Positions 36,109 to 44,982 of a stretch of DNA of 64,000 nt are shown piece after piece. This DNA comes from Karstenula rhodostoma CBS 690.94 (lineage: Eukaryota > Ascomycota > Dothideomycetes > Pleosporales > Didymosphaeriaceae): assembly GCA_010093485.1 (NCBI GenBank), contig MU001511.1, positions 62,001-126,000 of the forward strand, read 5' to 3'. The notes below the pieces were generated by a model. The model made no database searches. It saw only the letters and a list, made by a program, of their open reading frames with translations, and was not told the origin of the DNA. The first letter of the stretch is position 1. Every line of letters starts with the position of its first letter. Both the position numbers and the translations under genes were made by a program.

Positions 36109-37644
36109 TTACATGAACGTTTCGTATCGCACGCCTCGTTTCTTCCGTCTCACCTTCTTCTGCCCATCTGCCACTTCTTCATACGCGGAAGGCTCAAAGC
36201 TGACTTCTTTCCAGGCTTTCACCAGGGCGCGCCAGTAGCAGGCTTCGGCGGCACCGGTCATGTACCTTTCGCGGAACGTCTTCACGCTATTGTCGGCGAT
36301 GCGCTTCGCCTTCTCGGGATGGGCTAGGAGGTCGTCCATGGTGGAGGACAGATCGGAAAAGTCGCGCTCGACCTCGACGTAGTTCTGCTTGGCGCCAGAG
36401 GCGAGAAGCAGATAGTGGTAGTGCTGGATCCACTGCAGCTTGTGCGAGACGACGACGGAGCGGCAGAGCTGGCGATATTTGAGGGCGCCGGAGTAGGAGC
36501 GTCCTGCGTCTGTCAGTTCTTCTACCCGAGTTGCAGGCTAGGCCATATCGTACCCTCTGCGTGCGCGATGAACATGTATTCGCACTGGTCCACGGGCCCT
36601 AGGAAGTGTGCGCCGGGCTCCTTGAAGTCGGTGTCCTCCCACGTGACCTGGCCAACATCGCTCCACGGCTTGCCCTTGGCGGCCTCGACCAGGGCCCGGC
36701 GCAGCTTCGGGGAGAAGTTCAGCTTGCCGCGCCAGACCAGCTTCTGCTTCTTCGCGTCCCACGGCACCAGCTGTTCGCGCTGCAAGGCCTCGGCGGCGAC
36801 GTCGTCCAAGGCGCCGAGCGAAGGCATGTCCCAGCTCCACCAGCCGAAATCGGGCATCAGCCAGAGGTCCTGGTCCTGTGCACGGCGAGCGAGCATCCAC
36901 AGGGGCTTTTCGGGGTGGGCGGGCAGGTCTTCGACGCTGAGGACGAATTCGGCATTGGGGATGGCGGGGCGGTCGCGGGCGGCGGAGAGGGCACGGTGCA
37001 GGGCGGCGAGCGAGGCGACGGCCTTTTGGCGGTTGATGTTGTCGACGAGGAAGGTCTGCAGGACGTAGAGCTGTGGGGCGTGGGTGTCAGCGGGGTGCGG
37101 TGCGGGTGCGGGTGCGGGTGCGGGTGCGGGTGCGGGTGCGGGCGTGGGTGCGGGCCTGGCAAGCGTGCGTTGTGCGTACCTGGCCGTCGTGAATCATGGC
37201 GCGCACCATGCCCTTGGTGAGGGCGAAGTCGGTCAGGTTCTTCTGCGTCACCAGGCCCCGGCCCCTCCTGAAGTTCTTGGCCCGCTCCACGTCCTCGAAC
37301 AGGCCCGGGAAGGCGGCGGCGCACTGGTCCTCGTCCAGCCCGTAGTTGGTGGCGTCGCGGCGGTAGTCAAACTCCCACGTCTCCGGCGCCTGGGTGGCAT
37401 TGCCCGCGATTGCGACGGCCGGGCGCGCGGCGCAGTCGAGGCAGGACTCGCAGTGGAACGTGGTCGACTGCTGGCAGAGGCAGCGGCCCGCGGGGAGCAC
37501 CTCCTGCACGACCCCCGGGAGGGAGGGGTTCTCGGTGCGCGTGCCGTACAGGATGCTGCACACGAGGAAGAAGACGAGCGCGATGCCCGAGATGAAGAAC
37601 CACGCCAGGCAGTCCGACGCGCCGCACCGCCGTCTGAGAATCAT
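36109..37644 (-). CDS. CAP10-type glycosyltransferase (GT90 family), type II membrane protein
   Basis: Probable secretory-pathway glycosyltransferase of the CAP10/Glyco_transf_90 family, whose members include capsule xylosyltransferases of Cryptococcus and animal POGLUT enzymes. Three exons: 37,180-37,644, 36,554-37,070, 36,109-36,503; introns of 109 nt (37,071-37,179) and 50 nt (36,504-36,553), all GT...AG; 459 codons, 458 residues. A single transmembrane segment near residues 13-33 follows a short Arg-rich cytoplasmic tail, as in type II Golgi enzymes. The lumenal start is Cys-rich (CLCQQ...CESCLDC). Family-typical segments follow: PDFGWWSWDMPSLG, KKQKLVWRGKLNFSPKLR, and the carboxy motif AEGRSYSGALKYRQLCRSVVV with the EGRSYS donor-site element, created exactly by the second splice. 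Acceptor and donor are not known. The first intron holds a hexamer repeat. Confidence 0.87.
37095..37155. repeat. GGTGCG hexamer microsatellite inside a glycosyltransferase intron
   Basis: About eight near-perfect GGGTGC units fill most of the 109-nt first intron. In the transcript it is C-rich (CACCCG). A related GTGCGA hexamer repeat lies upstream of the gene at about 37,828-37,858. Confidence 0.85.
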
Positions 37645-37890
37645 CTTCGGGCGGGGTCCACACCGTGTGCAGAATGGGTATGCGCGAGATGGAATGGCGC
37701 GCGGCGTCTCCAGGGCGGCGATTGGTACGGGATGCTAGGGATGCTATGGATGCGTAGGCGGTGGAAACGACATTGGGTCCGAGGCGGCTCGAGGTGCACT
37801 GCTGGAAGGCCCTCGCAGCGGCTTTGTGCAAGGAGTGTGAGTGCGAGTGCGAGTGCGAGCCATTGTTGCAGTGTCGGATCGCCCTGACGC

Positions 37891-38833
37891 TCAACCCTGC
37901 ACCGAGCCGCAACCGAGTGGAGCTGCGGAAAAGGAGTCGCTAGTGCGGGTCCCTCTCGGCTGCACAATCAAGGCCTGGCTTCGGTTCAACAACGCAAGCA
38001 GTTCCTCTGCGACCTCGAGAGGACTAGGATGTGTGCCGATATGCGGGCCTGCAAGGAAGGCGTCTCGAACGGCCCGAAATTCCCTTATAACTTCCTTAAC
38101 CTGCCGTCGCTCGTCACGTGTCAGGGCATTGCAGGCAACTCGCGACTTGAGAAATACAATGTGGCGCATTGCAACGTCCAGGTCATTCTGGCACTCCCCA
38201 TGAGAAGAGCGGACGAAGCTCAGAGCCCAAACCAGGAGAATATGCTGTAAGTGGTCAGCTTCCGGGCCAGTCTCTGGTTGTGAGAGATGCTGTTGAGCCA
38301 TTGCTCGAAGCGAAACCGATGCAGGGTGCCTGTAGTCAAATACTATTTGAGTCGGTGTATCGCCACTCTGTATCATCTCAGTCATGTGCCTGGTGATCTC
38401 TACCATCCCGGACGGAGAATCGAGCTGGTCAGCTGTCAGGGTGTCCGGCTCGAGCAGGGGCGGCGCGATCGTTCGGACACGAGCCGCGTTGTTAATTGAC
38501 CGAAGAAAACCAGCTGATCAAGCACTCTCGATGAAAATAGCAATATCTACCATCGTGGTCAATCCGAACCACTCCATCCTCGTTGTCACCCAAGCAGATG
38601 GTGCATTGAAACTCACTGGGAGCTTCACAATCATGCACGTCGTTCTGGATGAAATCTGACTGTGTGGGTAAAGACACCCTGGAGGGTTGGGAGTATGAGA
38701 TCGTAGTTTTGAAAGACTTTCTTTGCTCTGCAGATGTTGGTTTCTCGTTTGGTGGTGTGGGTTGTGTTGAGTTATTTGAATCACAAATGAAGCGTAAATA
38801 TACTGGCATCCTCCGATGAGCTTGGAGAATCAT
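37891..38833 (-). CDS. RING-like zinc-finger protein, reading frame interrupted
   Basis: Two minus-strand frames seem to belong together. The first (38,492-38,833, ATG at 38,833) carries CTICLGDNED, HDGRYC and FHRECLISWF, the first Cys pair and the Cys-x-x-His-x-x-Cys part of a RING-H2 finger. It then stops at a TAA soon after SWFSSVN. The next frame (to 37,891) continues as NNAARVRTIAPPLLEPDTL...MVEITRHM... for about 190 residues with a helical look and no known domain. The final Cys-x2-Cys zinc pair of a RING is not seen. A weak intron (GTCAAT donor to GACCAG acceptor) would restore the frame but has a poor donor; a one-base frameshift is the other explanation. If functional it would be a ubiquitin-ligase-like protein. 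Treat the joined model as provisional; it may be a decaying gene. Confidence 0.5.
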
Positions 38834-39583
38834 TGTGAAGACATGGATCTTGTCCCAACACGTACTTTAACATTACTTTGTTGTCGATTAATGAGCATTG
38901 TACGTAGCTGTGCTGATAAAGCACAGAGGAAGCCAGCTGAATCGCCGACTCATAGTGAACACACGTTACTTATGTACTACACTTCAACGCGTGAATGTCT
39001 TGTACCATGAGTGAGCATCTGGTAGGATTCAGACCAGATCTCAGGAGAGTTTATGGAAGGGGTAAGTGTGCTCTGGTCTAACTCTAGACATTGTCATGTC
39101 TGTTCGGATGATTCAAATGACTTCATTTTATTAGCTTGCGCTTTTGAGGAGTTCGAGACGAATACGGGTCATGTCGATTTTTGTTAAGTAATATGTTTGA
39201 CTTGTGGATAATACTGTCAAAACGCATTATCTTACTCGTATGGAGTTGTAATTGAGGTGTATCGTCGCTCTGGACGTGGATATCTATTTTATTCGGGATA
39301 ACTTAAACAGTTGATATTCACCAGCTATCAAAAGTACTGTAGGGCTTAAATCGAGAAGCGTTGATAGATTAGCCTGCGTGGAAACGCCGTAGAATCTCAG
39401 CGGTGTGAGCATCGTCAAGAGGAACTCCAGTGGCCCAAAGGTGAAAATCTCTCAACTTTGCACTGGCCACATATTCATGTCACTTACCACTATGCTTTCG
39501 CCCCGTCCCCATAAAAACATTGAACACGGTATAATGCCCCGTTGTATCGACACCCAAAGCCATCTCTAGCCTCAGCATCAACC
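38834..39583. other. Intergenic, no gene seen
   Basis: About 750 bp of moderately AT-rich DNA between two RING-type genes transcribed away from each other; it presumably holds both promoters. Confidence 0.5.
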
Positions 39584-40306
39584 ATGGCTGACTATCCGAC
39601 TCGCGAAGACTTCGTCTGGTCAGGTGTGGAGCAACTGTCCGGGGTCCCTGAAGGCGGCGAGAATGGCTGCCCCATCTGCATGATGCCACTCGTATCGGAT
39701 GTATCGTCTGGGCACGTCCCTCTCCAGAACGCTCAGAATCTACAAGATGGTGAGTGCTCAACTACTACAGGTACCAAGGACAGTAATTCTAATATGGGTA
39801 TCACCACAGTTCAGGCTGCCGGTGCGACCGTGTCCAGCGCTACGGAGCAGAACACGGAGAACTCCCCTACTACAGTTGCTGTCACTGTTGGAAACGAGAC
39901 TCTCAAGTCTGACGTCGTGGAGGAGCCCGAAGATGGTCCCTCAATCCGACTCCGTGCCTGCGGCCACATCTACCATACCACATGTCTCCGCGAATGGCTT
40001 CGCAATCCTAATAACAAGACCTGCCCGATGTGTAGACGCACCCTATTCCAGGCCTCGTGCCGACACACCCATGAGCTTCGCCACCTTGCTACGCTAGAGC
40101 AGCGAGTTCAACGGTTGGAACTTGAACAAGCTGTCAGAATTGTGCGGCTTGAGGATGAGAACGCGACACTGAAGGAGGAGAATGAGACACTGAAGAAGAC
40201 CATCAAGAACATGGAGAAGGGATACGCGAACTTTGTGTCCGACTGTACGATGATGTTTTTCGTGGCAGTATTGGTCGCGTTGGCTCTCTACGCATGGTGG
40301 TCTTGA
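39584..40306 (+). CDS. RING-H2 finger protein with coiled coil and C-terminal membrane anchor
   Basis: Probable tail-anchored E3 ubiquitin ligase. The ATG at 39,584 sits in the strong context CAACCATGGC; 241 codons as an open frame. The RING is split by a long insert: CPICM near residue 30, then ACGHIYHTTCLREWL and CPMCRR near residues 127-155. The insert between them is Ser/Thr/Asn-rich. A leucine-zipper-like coiled coil (LEQRVQRLELEQ through LKKTIKNMEKG) follows, and the last 20 residues (MMFFVAVLVALALYAWW) form a single transmembrane helix. A 60-nt segment at 39,750-39,809 has the look of an intron in frame (GTGAGT donor, TCTAATA branch-like site, CCACAG acceptor); if removed the protein is 220 residues. 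The membrane it serves is unknown. Confidence 0.78.
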   Translation: MADYPTREDFVWSGVEQLSGVPEGGENGCPICMMPLVSDVSSGHVPLQNAQNLQDGECSTTTGTKDSNSNMGITTVQAAGATVSSATEQNTENSPTTVAVTVGNETLKSDVVEEPEDGPSIRLRACGHIYHTTCLREWLRNPNNKTCPMCRRTLFQASCRHTHELRHLATLEQRVQRLELEQAVRIVRLEDENATLKEENETLKKTIKNMEKGYANFVSDCTMMFFVAVLVALALYAWWS

Positions 40307-41850
40307 GCTTTAGATCGTGTTGCTGGAGGTGGAGGGTATGTTTTGGCTCAACCAGGCGTTGGCTGCGATGTGACGGTCATATCTGACGAGATACCATATC
40401 CTTGAGGGTTATCGAAATTCATTAGGTTCGGCTCACACGATTTCGCTGTCGTTGGCCGGACCGCCTAGAAGCAAAGGGTTCATGCGGTCAGCTACATGGT
40501 AGACTGAATAACGTTCAGGTGTGTTGGATATTGTGGACACAGCATTACCAATACCGTGGGTACATACACAGATTCATGCAAGGGATCCATTTACTATTAG
40601 AGTGGGCTTCCAATGGTATGAGCATATCCAGTCATCATCAAATCGTGTATAGTGTTGTCACGAGACGTTTGTACCATTACCCGTTTATTATTTAAAGGCT
40701 GCAAAACTATTAGAATATTCGTTCCTTACTCTAGTTATCCTAAACAGTAGGAGAGAGCAAGGTTTTCCAATCTTTGCAATGTCGACATGTATCATGAACC
40801 AGGTAATACACTCGCAACTTTTCCACAATCCTTGCACTGATAACTAAAACCAGATGTTCGCCACGCTATTGTACCAGGAAAACTTAGACCATTAGACAAG
40901 GATCTGACCACTGCCACTCTCTTACCGTTCATGGTGGACATATAAATGATATGTGAAGATTGGGGACCTAGAAGATGCACACGAATGAGGAGTAGGGGCA
41001 TACAAGGTTCTGAGCCTTTTGCAATCAGTGGGCCTTGACAGCAAGTGAACTGTATACGATTTTAGTTTTGTATCAGCATTTGGGGACATATGTAAAGGAC
41101 AAGGAGGGAAAGAGCCATAGGAGGTATATAAGAGCGATATCGGAAGATGAACAGGGTTTGTGAATAGTAGGGAACTATTGATGTTCTGCGATCGAGATTC
41201 ACACGATAAGCCCATTGAGTAAGATGAGGAAGTGGTATTGCATTTTTCGAAATTCTCTTTGACTACATATACAGGTCGAGGCTAGCGGGGCCCAGAGCAA
41301 GCCCACAAACGACTGTTACATGACTGCATTGTATGCTTCGTCTCATCTTCAAGATCAACCGATACTTTTGGAATCCGACGTAGCCCCCTGCCGGCCTCGT
41401 TCATCTGGCCCTTATTCTTTCTAGGGTTCGCTTCTATGTCTTTTCTGAACTATAGTTTTACCTATGCGCGCTTCTGGGTTTCTAATGGATCCAAGTAAGC
41501 ACTATATGCCTGGACGCCAGACATAAGATCTACATGTTAATGTGTCGACTAAGTGGACATTTGGAATTTGACATTTGTATTTGTGCTCCTGGTCAATATA
41601 GAGGAGCTTACTGTAAGCTGCGAGATAACAAGATGCAATGTTTTTTGCTGACTTTGTCGCGAAGTGGGACAACAGATGGGAAACAACGCAACTAGAGAAC
41701 GTGCCCTTACCATCCTTTCCCACGAAACTTTAGGCCAAACCAAATACTCTTACACGCCTGCTAGTATGTACAGCGAACGTTGGTGTCGTACGCGAGTTGG
41801 GATCAATCGTCGATGGTTTCACATGCTCCTCTCTCTCTCCAACTTCTTAC
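40307..41850. other. Intergenic, no gene seen
   Basis: About 1.5 kb between converging genes. Frames at 40,922-41,215 and 41,502-41,743 (minus) give no recognisable product and have poor codon character. Confidence 0.5.
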
Positions 41851-42408
41851 TCATTTGCCGCCCCTCAAATTCTTTAGCTCTTCCGTCTTCTCCCTCACGA
41901 GATCCGTCAGGTTGTCGCCCTCTCTCCGCACGCCCTTGGCCAGCCTCTCCTTCCAGGCCTTGTCCTCCTCGTCGCGCATCTCCAGCTCCTTCAGCCAGCG
42001 CTCCCTCTTCTGCATCCTTTCCTTCTCAGCCTTGAGCTTCTCGTAGTCCTTGCGCTTGGCGCGGTCCTTTTGCCAGTAGGCGTTTCCTGCGACCAGCACG
42101 GCGATGGTAAAGGCCTGGGCGTACAGGCGGCGGCGGAAGAACAGGTTGGTCATTTTGTGGTCGCCTTTGCGCATGGATCGGGTGGCGCCGACGATGGCCC
42201 ATACGGTGAGGGCGCAGCCGAAAGGGACGAGGGGTTCTTCGCGGAGGCGGCGCCAGATCTTGTCGAGGCGGTTCTCATTGTAGAAGTCTCTGTTGGCAGT
42301 TCGAGTCAAAGCTGTGCATTACTGAGGACCGGAGGACACATACTCGTTCTCGTCAAAGGACGAGGGCAGCGGGGCGCTGTTTGGGCCCGACAGCGGCGGT
42401 CCTGCCAT
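41851..42408 (-). CDS. rcf1: Respiratory supercomplex factor 1 (HIG1 domain protein)
   Basis: Inner mitochondrial membrane protein that associates with cytochrome c oxidase and stabilises III-IV supercomplexes. Exon 1 42,344-42,408 (ATG at 42,408), intron 42,290-42,343 (54 nt, GTATGT...ACAG), exon 2 41,851-42,289; 168 codons, 167 residues. The splice gives SSFDENEDFYNENRLDKIW, the conserved start of fungal Rcf1. The HIG1 domain covers about residues 30-110: RLREEPLVPFGCALTVWAIV as the first helix, then RRRLYAQAFTIAVLVAG as the second, with the QxRRR-like stretch (FFRRRLYAQ). The C-terminal 70 residues are a charged coiled coil. Divergent from the Dsc4-like gene over 364 bp. Confidence 0.93.
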
Positions 42409-42772
42409 GGCGGTGCGGAGGTGGCGGAGGTGGCGGAGGTGTCGCGAGGGCTGGTACGGTGGATGGAGAGCGGCTGTCCCGTTTCACAGGGTGCACATGC
42501 GAATTGGGCTGTTCGGAACCTCTGAGCTGATCCGGGCTTCCCCGTATGGAGCGTGATCGTGTGTCGTTGGATGTCGTTGGACGTCGTTCGTGGTGGAGCT
42601 GCGCAGATGGATTATCTCACCACTCTCGGCGCATCGGTACCCTGTCGCCGACGCGCTCCCGCTCCAGGCACGGCATCAACCTCACCTCGGCCCTGATATA
42701 CACGCCGACAGCTCCCCTTCATCGCGCCTTGATGACCGGAGCCAGCTGCGCATTCGCCAGCCTCGCCGCGCA
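42409..42772. promoter_or_regulatory. Divergent promoter between rcf1 and the Dsc4-like gene
   Basis: 364 bp separate the two start codons. It includes a GGTGGCGGA trinucleotide-like run at about 42,418-42,440 just upstream of rcf1. No specific binding sites were recognised. Confidence 0.5.
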
Positions 42773-43821
42773 ATGAACGATGAGGCCGAGTCCTCGCGAG
42801 CTGGCCAGCGCCGCAGCAGCATTGCCGACCCAGACACGGACAACGACAACGACGACGGCATAGCAGACATGGACCACGACCACGACGAGGACATTGCCCA
42901 GCGGGAGCAGCGCGTAAAGGAGAGACGACTGGATGCCAAGCGGAAGCGGGTCGTGTTTCTCGACCATCTGCTCCGCGAGCTGGATACGCTCGTGTTCCTG
43001 GAGCTTATCACGCTCTACCATCTAGAGTACCTATGCCTCGAACCCCGTGTGCACCTCCCCATGCTGACCTGCATAGCTGCTCGTTCTTCTGGTTTGCCGT
43101 TCGCGTTGTAATCCACGGCTCGTTGCTCACACCGCTTCCCGACATTGGCCTGCACCGCCAGCATGATGAGCACAAGCCGTTTCTACCTCTGGTCCTCTTC
43201 TGCTTCGCCATCAACTTCCTGTTGCACCTTACCTACCCCGCCCCGTCCGCGGGCGAGGAGACGCGCGGCTACCTGCATGGAGGACTGATGATTGACTTCA
43301 TCGGACAGCACGGGCCAACCAGCAAATGGAAGCTTGCAGGCTTGGACATGTGCATACTACTTCTGCAGCTCGTCATGGTGTCGGTGCACGTGAAGCGACG
43401 GCAAGCTAAGAAGACTGTCGCCCAAATATCCGCAGGGACCACAGAGACGGTCGCGAGGGATGAAGAGAGTGCAGAACAAGCCTCCGAGGACAGTGCTGCA
43501 CGCGAGCAAGATGGCGATGCGGAAGAGCGTGGTGTCTTGGGCCGCACGGATACCTTGTCTGACATGGGCGTCGATGAAGATGAGGAAGACGCGCTCCTGT
43601 CGTCGTCGGAAGGAGTGCAAACAGATGCTCTCGATGTACTCATCTCTGGCCAGTGCATCATTGGCGATTTCTCTCTCGTCGACACGCTTCTCGACGAGCA
43701 CCAGAAATACCAAGCTTTCCGTCAGACGCGGACTGAAGGAGGGGGAGGCTCTTCGCTGTCGCCTACTGCTCTCCGTCAGTTGCAGAACATTCGCATGCGA
43801 TTCGGCGTCGGGGGTGGCTGA
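42773..43821 (+). CDS. DUF1746 membrane protein, Dsc4-like (Golgi/endosomal Dsc E3 ligase subunit)
   Basis: Exon 1 42,773-43,026, intron 43,027-43,076 (50 nt, GTACCT...CATAG, CTGAC branch), exon 2 43,077-43,821; 333 codons, 332 residues. The splice joins FLELITLYHL to DCSFFWFAVRVV, matching the fungal DUF1746 domain (about residues 60-200). Three hydrophobic segments are visible: around CSFFWFAVRVVIHGSLL, FLPLVLFCFAINFLLHL and LAGLDMCILLLQLVMVSV. The N-terminus is acidic with repeated Asp-Asn; the C-terminal third is acidic and disordered. From memory, fission yeast Dsc4 carries this domain; the Dsc complex ubiquitinates SREBP-type membrane factors and orphan membrane proteins. The role here is inferred from the family only. 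Confidence 0.75.
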
Positions 43822-44846
43822 AAGAAGGCTGCTGTGGCATCCATTCCATCGCATTGCGAGGAGACTTGGGACGGAAGATGGAAGGCTCACCACGGTCCTC
43901 GGGGAGTGCTGTCCCTCTGCAGGGCGCATCTCCACGCTCCAAACTATGCCTTGGGCCCGAGGTTACACACGGCAGCCTTGCGGGCATGTCCAGCGCGCAG
44001 GAAGCTTGGAGCCGCGCGATGCAAGCCGAGCTTGGCCATGTGCTCCAGGTTTGTGTCGCGTCGCGAGACGGACCGCTACCGGCGCCAATCTCCACATGGT
44101 TGATTGCGGGCGCCTGCTGTACACATGGCTTCAAGCACTTTGGCGCGCGAGGCGCTTCGCTTGCGACTGACGGTTGCACGTGGTGGGAGTGGGAAACAAA
44201 CAAACGACGCATGCTCGTACTCGCCATAGCCCGAGCCGCGGCTATAGTTAGCAAAGCGTGGAAGCCACGGCATGGGTGCGCATGTCTGCATGTATGTCAC
44301 ATAATATTTCACAGAATTATGATGCTGCACGTAAGGGTTGCGTGCCGAAAAGGAAGACAGCCAAGCGCGCTGAATTTTCTGATTGGGCAGATGGGCGCAT
44401 TGCATTGTTGGAGGGAGCTCGGAGGCGAGGGAGCTCGGGAACGTCCCGCTCACGTGACGGTGAGTAGCTGCAGCGCATCATCACGTCCAGCTGACATGCA
44501 CATGCGTTGCATGGTGGTGTGCGTTGGCGGACAGGAACGAGTGAGGCTGCAGCCACGTACTCGCCAATCTGCCGTTGCGGCGACGGCCAATACAAGGAAA
44601 TTGCACACGACGTCCAAATTACCGCCCAAGCAATCAACCAGCCCGCAGTGCAATTCGCGAACGGCTGGTCCGAAGCCGCCTAGCTGCCGTGCGACCGTCG
44701 GTACGGGAGGGCACGCAAGCAAGACCCAAGGCCCATCACACGCATAAGCGCCAAGTCGACCCTGCTACCTGCCACCTGCCACCTGCCATTAGCACCTACA
44801 CCGTGTGCCAGCTCCCTTGTCGCCGCCTCGAGTCCATGTGCAACGT

Positions 44847-44916
44847 CATCCAGCATCCAGCATCCAGCATCCAGCATCCAGCATCCAGCATCCAGCATCC
44901 AGCATCCAGCATCCAG
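44847..44916. repeat. Perfect heptamer microsatellite (CATCCAG)10
   Basis: Ten exact consecutive copies of CATCCAG, 70 nt, read directly from the sequence. A perfect array of this length suggests recent expansion and likely length variation between isolates. Confidence 0.95.
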
Positions 44917-44942
44917 CGCTCGACTCCCTCTTCAGCCGTCTG

Positions 44943-44982
44943 CCCGCGTCGTCCCGCGTCGTCCCGCGTCGTCCCGCGTCGT
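44943..44982. repeat. Decamer tandem repeat (CCCGCGTCGT)4
   Basis: Four copies of a 10-nt GC-rich unit lying 26 nt after the heptamer array. Confidence 0.85.

Noticed and set aside
43854..44747. 297-codon plus-strand open frame
   Set aside because: It overlaps the minus frame 43,763-44,254 and the simple-repeat region, has no recognisable motif and an unconvincing composition.
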